Of a stretch of DNA of 22,435 nucleotides, positions 7,601 through 14,235 are shown piece by piece. The translations under genes were made by a program, and so were the position numbers. The notes under the pieces are model-generated. The model ran no database searches and was not told the DNA's origin. It saw only the letters and a program-made list of their open reading frames with translations. The DNA lies in the NCBI GenBank assembly GCA_041821285.1, contig JBGUER010000029.1, positions 1 to 22,435 of the forward strand, read 5' to 3'. Numbering within the stretch: the stretch's first letter is position 1; every line of letters starts with the position of its first letter. The DNA comes from JAJBWD01 sp041821285. Its GTDB lineage: Bacteria > Bacillota > Clostridia > Clostridiales > Clostridiaceae.

Positions 7601-8166
7601 ACATGAAGTTGCTCTTCTATCTTGTGATATTGAAGTTCTAAATAAAACCCATCCTTAAAACAATCTTTATAAAATAAAGCTGTCTCTGTAGCTTCTTCCA
7701 TTTTTCTATTTGAAATGTGTGACTGAACTTCTCCAGCTAAACATGCACTTAAAGCGATAAGTCCCTCACTATGAAGCTTTAAAAATTCATGGTCTACACG
7801 GGGTTTATAATAAAATCCTCTAGTTGATGCAGTTGATACTATTTCCATTAAATTCTTATATCCTATTTGATTTTTCACAAGAAGAACTAAATGATGAATT
7901 TTGTTATCATTTTGCTTATAATCCATAGACTTTGAAGATACATATATTTCGCAACCTAAAATAGGTTTTATTCCTTGTGCTTTAGCCTCTTTATAAAAAT
8001 CAACTATTCCATACAAAGCGCCATGGTCAGTTATTGCTAAACTTTTCATATCTAATTCTTTTGCTTTTTTTATAAGATCTTTTATTCTACAGCATCCATC
8101 TAAAAGACTAAAACCCGTATGTACATGAAGGTGAACAAAATCTATTTCATTTTTATTATTCTCCAA
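4666..8166 (-). CDS. dnaE: DNA polymerase III alpha subunit, DnaE type
   Basis: Replicative C-family DNA polymerase. Domain order: PHP (about 10-290), palm and fingers with TGPGRGSAAGS and the catalytic PDIDSDF (Asp400 and Asp402 from the start used here), helix-hairpin-helix region (about 840-900), and an OB-fold near 1010-1090. All the PHP metal-ligand positions known from proofreading-competent DnaE enzymes appear present: His14, His16, Asp23, His48, Glu73, one of His91/92, Cys142, Asp209 and His211. There is no inserted DnaQ-type exonuclease, so this is not PolC. Two starts are possible. GTG at 8175 overlaps the AGGAAGG ribosome binding site, while TTG at 8166 lies eight bases beyond it, so I chose TTG (1166 residues). 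It is the last gene of the rapZ-yvcK-whiA-ytoI-dnaE run, 13 bp after its neighbour. Confidence 0.96.
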   Translation of the reverse strand: MENNKNEIDFVHLHVHTGFSLLDGCCRIKDLIKKAKELDMKSLAITDHGALYGIVDFYKEAKAQGIKPILGCEIYVSSKSMDYKQNDNKIHHLVLLVKNQIGYKNLMEIVSTASTRGFYYKPRVDHEFLKLHSEGLIALSACLAGEVQSHISNRKMEEATETALFYKDCFKDGFYLELQYHKIEEQLHVNEELIKLSKKLDIPLIASNDVHYINKEDAKAHDILLCIQTGKTLEDENRMRYPSDEFYLKSKEEMYNEFSYAKEALQNTVKIADECNFDYEFHVSHLPKFPLDDNVDAYLYLKDLCYKGLLKKYGNIDKLLEERLEYELSIIKKMGYVDYFLIVWDFIRYADENEIMTGPGRGSAAGSLVAYCLNITKIDPIKYNLIFERFLNPERVSMPDIDSDFCYERRQEVIDYVVSKYGEENVSQIVTFGTMAARVCIRDTGRAMNYSYSEVDKIAKMIPAILNINIEKALEINQDLNDLYEEDSRVSDLINVAKSLEGLPRHTSTHAAGVVIASEPLVNFVPLTKNEGSIVTQFTMGTLEELGLLKMDFLGLRTLTVIRDTLLNVKSNRNIDIDVDEIDLNDKNVYSMISEGKTVGAFQLESPGMTSFMKELKPDSLEDIIAGISLYRPGPMAEIPRYIENKKNPNNIVYDTDKLKPILDVTYGCMVYQEQVMEIVRELGGYSYGRSDLVRRVMSKKKYKVMEEERKNFIHGIEENGVVLVKGCIRNGISVEAGNKIFDQMMDFASYAFNKSHAAAYAVIAYQTAYLIRYYPQEYVAAMLNSFMGSSEKVAYYLRYARDSKIECLPPDINKSYGRFTVHDNSIRFGLAAIKNVGAGAIDSIVEVREKKGEFTDLVDFINSIDLTSVNKRTIESLIRAGALDGFNVYRSKMLGVYDKIIDGVSREKKRTIKGQVSLFNSLQDDTEGIVVKYPNIEEFDKKHILAMEKEMTGLYISGHPLEEYEKELRNKTSNKISDITNDVALEGEDSIDNDIEKSVQDSIKDEDKVILGGIISKVTKKITRTNKMMAFILLEDMYGTIEVIIFPKTYERFKDLLVEDGLVLINGRVSIKEEEQPKILCQSIVELSKYNSNAIYILVKKDEINKSKEDFQSIALEYKGNVPVYICTKEDRKKYIVARNYYIRDCEEARRNLISKFGEDCIKFL

Positions 8167-8179
8167 AATATTCACCTTC

Positions 8180-9478
8180 CTATTTTCTAAGTATTTTAGC
8201 TGATATCAACGATTTAGCTAAAATATTACCCTTAACATTCACCATATTTACCTCTACTTTACAAAAACTTCTCCCCATATCAAAAATATCTGGAATAATA
8301 GTAATATAACTATCTACTTGTACTGGTCTCATATAATAAGTTGTAATAGAATCTACTGACACATTTAAATTATTTTTCTGACGAATTGACATAATACCTA
8401 CAGTAGACATTAACATATTCATAGAGCTCCAAGAAGCTGTTCCCATATCATCTAACATCTGCGGAGCTATTTTACCCTTATATAATATAACGCCATTTTC
8501 TATGCTTATAGAGAAATTTTTTAATACAAGCTCGTCCATGGTCTCTCCATATTGAGGCTGTTTTGCTCTATATTGAAGTGCTTTTATTACATCTTGTCTT
8601 GTAATAACACCAATAAGTTTTCTTCCTTCTACTACAGGACATATCTCTATCCCTTCCCACCCCATTACATGAGCTGCATAAGCCACAGTAGTATTTTTAG
8701 TTAACATTATAGGATTTTTTATCATTATTTTACCTATTTTAGTACTATCATTAGTCCCATCATAATCTTTTAACGTTATTATTCCAACTACTTTGTTAGC
8801 ATCATCAACTACCGGATATCTTTCATGCTTAGTTTCAGAAATGAGTTTTTTCCATTTTCCAACAGTATCATCTATATTAAGGGAATAAACCTCCTCCATT
8901 ATATCTTCTACAAGAAGGATATCTTTCTTTATTAAACTTTCTGATAGCGCCTTATTTATTAAACTAGCTATAGTAAACGTATCATAGGTTGATGATATAA
9001 TAGGTAAACATTTAGAATCTGCTAAAGTTTTTATTTCTTCGCTACAATTAAAACCACCAGTTATTAAAACCCCTGAATTATTTTCAAGTGCTAATTTTTG
9101 CGCCTCTGTTCGATTTCCAACTATAACAAGACAATTTAAAGTAATATATTTAATCATAGCATCTTCTGTCATAGCACCTATAACAAATTTATCTAGAGTT
9201 TTATGTATACCACTTTTCCCACCTAATATAGTTCCATCTACTATATTAACTACTTCAGCATAAGTTAAAGTTTCTATACTTTTTTTCTCAACTTTCTCTA
9301 TTCTCACAGTTCCAACTCTTGGTATGGTAGTTACATAGCCTAAGCTATCACATTCTTTTATTGCTCTGTATGCTGTACCATCTGAAACACTTAAAGCACT
9401 AGCTACAGTTCTAACGGATATTCTAGACCCAACTTCTAAGGATTTAATATATTTTATTATCAAATCATTTTTAGACAT
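8180..9478 (-). CDS. HTH-DRTGG-CBS-hotdog protein, YtoI type
   Basis: A four-part predicted regulatory protein of 432 residues. It has an N-terminal winged-helix segment (about 1-60, with SVRTVASALSVSDGTAYRAI as the recognition region), a DRTGG domain (about 70-185), a pair of CBS domains (about 190-305) and a C-terminal hotdog (thioesterase-like) fold (about 315-432). The architecture is that of Bacillus YtoI, which also lies near dnaE. CBS pairs usually sense adenine nucleotides, so a nucleotide- or acyl-CoA-responsive regulator is plausible, but ligand and targets are not established. Its ATG overlaps the whiA stop as TAATG, indicating translational coupling. GGAAGG lies about nine bases upstream, inside whiA. 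Confidence 0.85.
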   Translation of the reverse strand: MSKNDLIIKYIKSLEVGSRISVRTVASALSVSDGTAYRAIKECDSLGYVTTIPRVGTVRIEKVEKKSIETLTYAEVVNIVDGTILGGKSGIHKTLDKFVIGAMTEDAMIKYITLNCLVIVGNRTEAQKLALENNSGVLITGGFNCSEEIKTLADSKCLPIISSTYDTFTIASLINKALSESLIKKDILLVEDIMEEVYSLNIDDTVGKWKKLISETKHERYPVVDDANKVVGIITLKDYDGTNDSTKIGKIMIKNPIMLTKNTTVAYAAHVMGWEGIEICPVVEGRKLIGVITRQDVIKALQYRAKQPQYGETMDELVLKNFSISIENGVILYKGKIAPQMLDDMGTASWSSMNMLMSTVGIMSIRQKNNLNVSVDSITTYYMRPVQVDSYITIIPDIFDMGRSFCKVEVNMVNVKGNILAKSLISAKILRK

Positions 9479-10434
9479 TATATTGTACCTTCCCTTCTAA
9501 GCTCTTCTGCTATTTTTTCTATTTTCCTAAGTCTATGATTAACACCTGATTTACCCACCTTTGGAGTTAATAATTCTCCTAAGGCTTTTAGAGTCTCATC
9601 TGGGTAATTAATTCTAACTTCTGCAATGTCCCTTAGATTTTTAGGAAGTCTATTAAATCCTATTTCCTTTTTTATTAACTTTATACTCTCAACCTGCCTA
9701 ACAGACGCATTCACAGTTTTACTTAAATTAGCTGTCTCACAATTAACTATTCTGTTTACATTATTTCGCATTTCTTTTATTATTCTTATATTTTCGAATT
9801 CCAGCAAAGAATTATAAGCTCCTACTATATTTAAAAAATCTACTAATTGCTCTCCTTCTTTTATATATATTACATAACTAGACTTTCTTTTTATAACCTT
9901 AGAATTTATATTATATGAATTTATTAAACTAGATAGTTTTTCTCCATATTCTTCATCATGAGTTACAAATTCTAAATGATAACTTTTTTCAGGATTACTA
10001 AGACTTCCACCTCCTAAAAAAGCTCCTCTTATATAAGCCCTCTTACATTTTTCATTTTTAATTATTTCCGTGGAAATATCATAATCAATAGCAAAATAGC
10101 CCTTTTCCTTGTCAAAAACGCATGCCTTATTTAATATATCTTTAACATTCATATCATCATTTATTAAAACAATGTATAAATTGTTTTTCTTTAATGAATT
10201 GCTTCTTTTTACCAATATCTTGCTATGACAATTAAAACTCTCTTTTAGCAATCTAAAGACTCTCCTAGCTATAGCTGGATTTTCAGTAGATACTTTAAAA
10301 TTAATTTTATTACTTCCGCTAAAAGTTATTGTCCCACTTACCTTCATTATAGCAGATAGTTCCGCTATATTTTCCTCTATAGTTTCATTTTTTATTGTAC
10401 AGATTTCTCTTTTTACAGTTGAAGAATATGACAT
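9478..10434 (-). CDS. whiA: DNA-binding protein WhiA
   Basis: WhiA has an N-terminal LAGLIDADG homing-endonuclease-like fold without nuclease function and a C-terminal helix-turn-helix. It controls sporulation septation in Streptomyces and affects division and chromosome segregation in Bacillus. Here the N-terminal module includes RAYIRGAFLGGGSLSNPEKSYHLEF (about 134-158, the LAGLIDADG-like region), and the C-terminal part carries the HTH with LTPKVGKSGVNHRLRKIEKIA (about 288-308). Length is 318 residues, normal for the family. AAGGTG precedes the ATG, which lies four bases after the yvcK stop. Gene order rapZ-yvcK-whiA is conserved across Firmicutes and Actinobacteria. Confidence 0.95.
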   Translation of the reverse strand: MSYSSTVKREICTIKNETIEENIAELSAIMKVSGTITFSGSNKINFKVSTENPAIARRVFRLLKESFNCHSKILVKRSNSLKKNNLYIVLINDDMNVKDILNKACVFDKEKGYFAIDYDISTEIIKNEKCKRAYIRGAFLGGGSLSNPEKSYHLEFVTHDEEYGEKLSSLINSYNINSKVIKRKSSYVIYIKEGEQLVDFLNIVGAYNSLLEFENIRIIKEMRNNVNRIVNCETANLSKTVNASVRQVESIKLIKKEIGFNRLPKNLRDIAEVRINYPDETLKALGELLTPKVGKSGVNHRLRKIEKIAEELRREGTI

Positions 10435-10438
10435 ATCA

Positions 10439-11572
10439 TTACACCTTATTTCTTTTGTTATTCTTAATAATTTCTGATAGATAATAATATTCTACTATCT
10501 TCTCTTTATCATAAATAAGCTTATTTTCCATAATAGTTTCTATAATTCTTTTTGATAATTTATCAGTATCATGTCTAATATATCCATTTTTAACTTTAAT
10601 AAAATTATCTTTTATAATTTCTATTCCTATTTGCTTTATTTTGTCTTGGTCATTGAAAACAATTTTTGAATTTTCTAATGCATATTTATTTTTTAAATCT
10701 TCACATATATCGCCTATATTCACTATAGCATAGTCAATAAAATTATCACCACAATGACTGTTTATAGCAGAAATATGTTCATATACAGAATAATCTTCAG
10801 TTTCACCTTTTTGTGTCATAATATTTGAAACATAAATTTTCATTGATTCTGATTCACTTATTGCTTTATTTATATCTTTTACTAAAAGATTTGGAATAAT
10901 GCTTGTATATAAACTACCTGGGCCTAAAATAATAGCATCTGCATCTAAAATAGCATCTACTGCCTCCTTTAAAGGCTTAGCATCTTTAGGTTCTATAGAA
11001 ACTTTTTTTATTTTACTTTTATTTTTAATAACTACATTAGGAATATTAGATTCTCCATAAGCAATAGTTCCATTTGAAAGTTCTGCTTTTAATACTATAT
11101 CTTCTAAAGTTACAGGCAAAACCCTACCAGTTACCGCAAGGACAGAACTAACTTTCTCTATAGCTTCTTCAAAATTGTCACTTATGCCATTCATTGCAGC
11201 TAAAAATAGATTTCCAAAACTTTGATTCTTTAATTTACCATCTTTAAATCTATATTGTAATAATTCTTCCATTATAGGTTCAGTATCAGATAAAGCCAAA
11301 ATGCAATTTCTTATATCTCCTGGTGGAAGTATTCCTAACTCTTCTCGAAGTTCCCCTGAACCTCCTCCATCATCTGCAACAGTAACTATAGCTGTGATAT
11401 TTGAAGTATATACTTTCAGCCCCCTTAGCATAGTTGAAAGACCTGTTCCTCCACCTATAACTACTATCTTAGGCCCTTGTACTTTAATCCGTTTGTTTGA
11501 AACCATATATTTGATTTTTCTTTTATTCATTGGAATATTTATCATTTTACCAATAAAACCCTTTATTTTCAT
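10439..11572 (-). CDS. yvcK: YvcK/CofD-like protein (gluconeogenesis factor)
   Basis: A UPF0052/CofD-like protein. In Bacillus it binds UDP-sugars and is needed for normal morphology and peptidoglycan synthesis during growth on gluconeogenic carbon sources; a phosphotransferase reaction has not been shown. The nucleotide-binding motif KIVVIGGGTGLSTMLRGLK is at about 35-53, followed by ADDGGGSG and the LPPGDIRNCILALS segment. There are about 34 basic residues before the fold, so the protein (377 residues) is longer than Bacillus YvcK. Later ATGs at codons 10, 15 and 23 are possible starts, but the first ATG overlaps the rapZ stop as TAATG and has a weak GGAAAGAG upstream, so I kept it. Confidence 0.93.
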   Translation of the reverse strand: MKIKGFIGKMINIPMNKRKIKYMVSNKRIKVQGPKIVVIGGGTGLSTMLRGLKVYTSNITAIVTVADDGGGSGELREELGILPPGDIRNCILALSDTEPIMEELLQYRFKDGKLKNQSFGNLFLAAMNGISDNFEEAIEKVSSVLAVTGRVLPVTLEDIVLKAELSNGTIAYGESNIPNVVIKNKSKIKKVSIEPKDAKPLKEAVDAILDADAIILGPGSLYTSIIPNLLVKDINKAISESESMKIYVSNIMTQKGETEDYSVYEHISAINSHCGDNFIDYAIVNIGDICEDLKNKYALENSKIVFNDQDKIKQIGIEIIKDNFIKVKNGYIRHDTDKLSKRIIETIMENKLIYDKEKIVEYYYLSEIIKNNKRNKV

Positions 11573-12438
11573 TAACTCTTTCCATCCTCATTCAAATCTC
11601 TATGTTCTATATTAACTACGTAATTATCATTCTTTAACATTTTAAAAATAGTATTAGCTATTGAAACAGACCTATGTCTTCCACCAGTACAGCCTATTGA
11701 TATAATAAGTTGAGCCTTGCCTTCTTTAGTGTAATATGGAATTAAAAATTCCAGCATATCCTTTAATTTTTCAACAAATATTTTTGTCTCCTTAAAACCC
11801 ATTACATAATCATAAACTGGAGCATCATTTCCTGAAAACTTCTTAAGATCTGGTATATAAAAAGGATTTGGCAAAAATCTAACATCAAAAACAAGGTCAG
11901 AATCTATCGGTATCCCATATTTAAAGCCAAAAGACACCACTGTAATAGACATTGATTTTTCTTCATCTCTTTCTCCATAAATCTTATTTATTATAGATTT
12001 TAATTTTGCATTTGTTAAATTAGTAGTATCTATTACTTTATCCGCTCTTTCTTTTACTCCTTTTAACATATCTCTCTCAAGGTCTATTCCCTTTGTTATT
12101 CTTCCTTCTTTTGATAAAGGATGAGCCCTTCTTGAAGCTTTATATCTTGTTATCAATGATTCATTAGAAGCATCTAAAAATAATATTTCATATCTTATCC
12201 CCTCATCTTCTAATTCCTGCAAACTTTCAAATATATCATTAAAAAATTCTCCACCTCTGATATCCACAACTAGCGCAACTTTATCTATTTTTCCATCTGA
12301 TTGAATACACGCTTCTGCAAACTTTAAAATTAATTTAGGCGGAAGATTATCTACGCAAAAATATCCTAAATCTTCCAAATCATTAATTGTCTGGCTTTTA
12401 CCAGCACCAGATAATCCTGTTACTATTACAAATCTCAT
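11572..12438 (-). CDS. rapZ: RNase adapter / nucleotide-binding protein RapZ (YvcJ)
   Basis: A P-loop protein of 288 residues. In E. coli RapZ delivers the GlmZ sRNA to RNase E and senses glucosamine 6-phosphate; in Bacillus YvcJ binds GTP/ATP and affects competence. The Walker A motif GLSGAGKS is at 8-15, with CVDNLPP at about 28-34. The C-terminal domain shows the family signature SIGCTGGRHRSV at about 248-259. The E. coli RNA target is not expected in clostridia, so the adapter role is unproven here. AGGAGG lies five to six bases before the ATG. It is the first gene of the yvcK-whiA-ytoI-dnaE run and has an 18-bp palindrome in its short leader. Confidence 0.94.
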   Translation of the reverse strand: MRFVIVTGLSGAGKSQTINDLEDLGYFCVDNLPPKLILKFAEACIQSDGKIDKVALVVDIRGGEFFNDIFESLQELEDEGIRYEILFLDASNESLITRYKASRRAHPLSKEGRITKGIDLERDMLKGVKERADKVIDTTNLTNAKLKSIINKIYGERDEEKSMSITVVSFGFKYGIPIDSDLVFDVRFLPNPFYIPDLKKFSGNDAPVYDYVMGFKETKIFVEKLKDMLEFLIPYYTKEGKAQLIISIGCTGGRHRSVSIANTIFKMLKNDNYVVNIEHRDLNEDGKS

Positions 12439-12452
12439 AATACCTCCTAATT

Positions 12453-12470
12453 ATCTGTATTAATACAGAT
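12453..12470. promoter_or_regulatory. 18-bp perfect palindrome between promoter and RBS of rapZ
   Basis: ATCTGTATTAATACAGAT is fully self-complementary. It begins at or just after the predicted transcription start and ends before the AGGAGG of rapZ. The position fits a repressor operator. In RNA it would form a 7-bp stem with a TTAA loop close to the ribosome binding site. I do not recognise the cognate regulator. Confidence 0.5.
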
Positions 12471-12479
12471 TCTAAATTT

Positions 12480-12488
12480 ATTATAACA
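12480..12488 (-). promoter_or_regulatory. Extended -10 promoter of the rapZ operon
   Basis: On the minus strand the sequence reads TGTTATAAT (12488-12480), a perfect -10 with the TGn extension. No good -35 is visible at 16-18 bp upstream, where the murB terminator stem lies. Transcription would start near 12473. Confidence 0.6.
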
Positions 12489-12493
12489 CAACA

Positions 12494-12529
12494 AAATAAT
12501 AAAGTGCATAAATTCGCACTTTATTATTT
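12494..12529 (-). terminator. Terminator of murB
   Basis: A 14-bp perfect stem (12494-12507 with 12516-12529) encloses an 8-nt loop. On the minus strand it is followed by a T-rich run, TTGTTGTG. The stem includes the murB stop codon (12524-12526). It is AU-rich and the T-tract is interrupted, so termination may be partial. Confidence 0.6.
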
Positions 12530-13441
12530 GTCTTCACCGATTATTCTAACTTCTGTATGAAGTTCAACCTTATATTTATCATAGACACTGTTTTGTACAA
12601 GTTCTATTAAATCTAAAACATCCTTAGCAGTTGCCCCACCTTTATTTATAATAAAGCCAGAATGTTTAGTTGAAACTTCCGCTTTTCCAACGCATACTCC
12701 TTTAAGTCCAGAATCTTCAATAAGTTTAGCTGCAAAATGCCCTTCTGGTCTTTTAAAAGTACTTCCAGCAGATGGAAATTCCAAAGGTTGCCTATCCCTT
12801 CTTCTTATACTTAATTCATTTATTCTATGTTTTATTTTTTCCTGATCTCCTTTTAATAATTTAAAAGTAGATTCTAAAACTATATACCCATTTTTTAATA
12901 TAGAACTCATCCTATATCCTAATTCCAATTCTTCTTGATTTAATGATTTTATATTCCCATCACCATCTATTATAGTAGCAGATTCTATAACCTTTGACAT
13001 TTCTCCATCATAAGCCCCAGCATTCATGGTAACCGCTCCGCCAACACTTCCTGGAATCCCTGAAGCAAATTCAAAACCAGTTAAATGATTTTCTAAAGCT
13101 ATATTTGAAACTCTCTTAAGTGTAGCTCCGCTTTGTGCCCTTATCCTTTCATTATCCACATATATTTTATTCAAACCAGATAATTTTATTATAGCTCCTC
13201 TAAATCCGCCATCTCTAACTACTAAATTAGAACCATTACCAATTATATAATAAGGTTTATTATATTCTCTACACAATTCTATAGTTTCTAATACCTCTAA
13301 ATAACTATTTGGTGTTACTAAATAATCTGCAACACCTCCTACTTTAAAAGAAGTATATTCCTCCATGCTAGAAGATAATAGTACATTATCTTTTCCTAGA
13401 ATAGAAAAAAGATTATCATCAAAATTCTTGTTAGAATTCAT
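12524..13441 (-). CDS. murB: UDP-N-acetylenolpyruvoylglucosamine reductase
   Basis: FAD-dependent, NADPH-using reductase that forms UDP-N-acetylmuramate, the second committed step of peptidoglycan precursor synthesis; cytoplasmic. Motifs include TSFKVGG, the FAD-binding GNGSNLVV and GIPGSVGGAVTMNAGAYDGE. Further on are RRRDRQPLEFPSAGSTFKRP, whose Ser is in the catalytic region, and the C-terminal KAEVSTKHSGFIIN. The frame is open to an ATG at 13462, but AGGAG (13449-13453) lies seven bases before the ATG at 13441 and downstream of the two earlier ATGs. I therefore take 13441 as the start, giving 305 residues. It has its own promoter and terminator. Confidence 0.96.
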   Translation of the reverse strand: MNSNKNFDDNLFSILGKDNVLLSSSMEEYTSFKVGGVADYLVTPNSYLEVLETIELCREYNKPYYIIGNGSNLVVRDGGFRGAIIKLSGLNKIYVDNERIRAQSGATLKRVSNIALENHLTGFEFASGIPGSVGGAVTMNAGAYDGEMSKVIESATIIDGDGNIKSLNQEELELGYRMSSILKNGYIVLESTFKLLKGDQEKIKHRINELSIRRRDRQPLEFPSAGSTFKRPEGHFAAKLIEDSGLKGVCVGKAEVSTKHSGFIINKGGATAKDVLDLIELVQNSVYDKYKVELHTEVRIIGEDK

Positions 13442-13482
13442 AAAACAACTCCTCATTGACATTATTTTTACTATTTACTTTT

Positions 13483-13511
13483 AGTATAAATAAATCCACA
13501 TAGTTAATCAA
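13483..13511 (-). promoter_or_regulatory. Promoter of murB
   Basis: On the minus strand TTGATT (13511-13506) and TATACT (13488-13483) are separated by exactly 17 bp. The -35 element lies in the last codons of the PHP phosphoesterase gene. Transcription is predicted to start near 13476. Confidence 0.7.
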
Positions 13512-14235
13512 GATTAATATCTTTTATTTTCCCCTTTTTCTTAAGATAATTCAATATAAGAGCTTTATCATAATTTATAATTAAATCTTCGCTTAAATTA
13601 GCCGCCTCTGTAACTTTTAAAGCTTCAGTAAATTCGCCAATTTGATATGCTATATGGGAATCTGTTCCAAGTACCACTGGAACTTTTAACTCCTTGCACA
13701 ATTGAGCTATTTTAACACAATTATCGAAGCTACCTTTTCTAGATCTATTAGAACTATTATTTATTTCAATAAAAATAGATTTTTCTTTAGCTTTTTTTAT
13801 TATTTTCTCATAATCTAGTTCAAAAACAGGATTTCCCAAATGCGCTAAAATATCCACATAAGGATTATCCATAACTTTTAAAATTGCATTTGTATTTTCC
13901 TCCATTGTTCCTGGTTTTATTACTGGTTCGTGAAGACTTGCAAGTATTATATCAAGTTTCTTTAAATAAAAATCAGGCATATCTAAATTACCATCATAAT
14001 CTAATATATTAGCCTCAGCACCAAATAAAATAGTAACCCCTTCTATTATACTTGGAACCGCTCTTTTATTTCCAAAATGATATAAATGAGGACCTCCTGG
14101 CATGCAAGGTCCATGATCTGTTACTCCTAAAACCTCTATTCCTTTTTTACTTGCTTCTTTAGCATTTTCTATTAAAGTACTATAAGCATGACCTGAAGAT
14201 ATTGTGTGAGTATGTAAATCAATTTTTGCTTTCAT
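13504..14235 (-). CDS. PHP-family metal-dependent phosphoesterase, YcdX type
   Basis: A 243-residue PHP-superfamily hydrolase, predicted to be a trinuclear-metal phosphatase in the cytoplasm. The ligand set of the YcdX group is complete: His8, His10 and His16 (DLHTHTISSGHAYST), His41 (TDHG), Glu74 (GAEANI), His102 (SLHEP), His132 (AHLGNP), Asp192 and His194 (GTDSH). The physiological substrate is unknown for most of the group. The ATG at 14235 lies inside the end of uvrC (17-nt overlap) and has GGAAGGGAG just upstream, so translation is probably coupled to uvrC. It is not closely related to the PHP domain of DnaE, although both occur here. Confidence 0.9.
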   Translation of the reverse strand: MKAKIDLHTHTISSGHAYSTLIENAKEASKKGIEVLGVTDHGPCMPGGPHLYHFGNKRAVPSIIEGVTILFGAEANILDYDGNLDMPDFYLKKLDIILASLHEPVIKPGTMEENTNAILKVMDNPYVDILAHLGNPVFELDYEKIIKKAKEKSIFIEINNSSNRSRKGSFDNCVKIAQLCKELKVPVVLGTDSHIAYQIGEFTEALKVTEAANLSEDLIINYDKALILNYLKKKGKIKDINLD

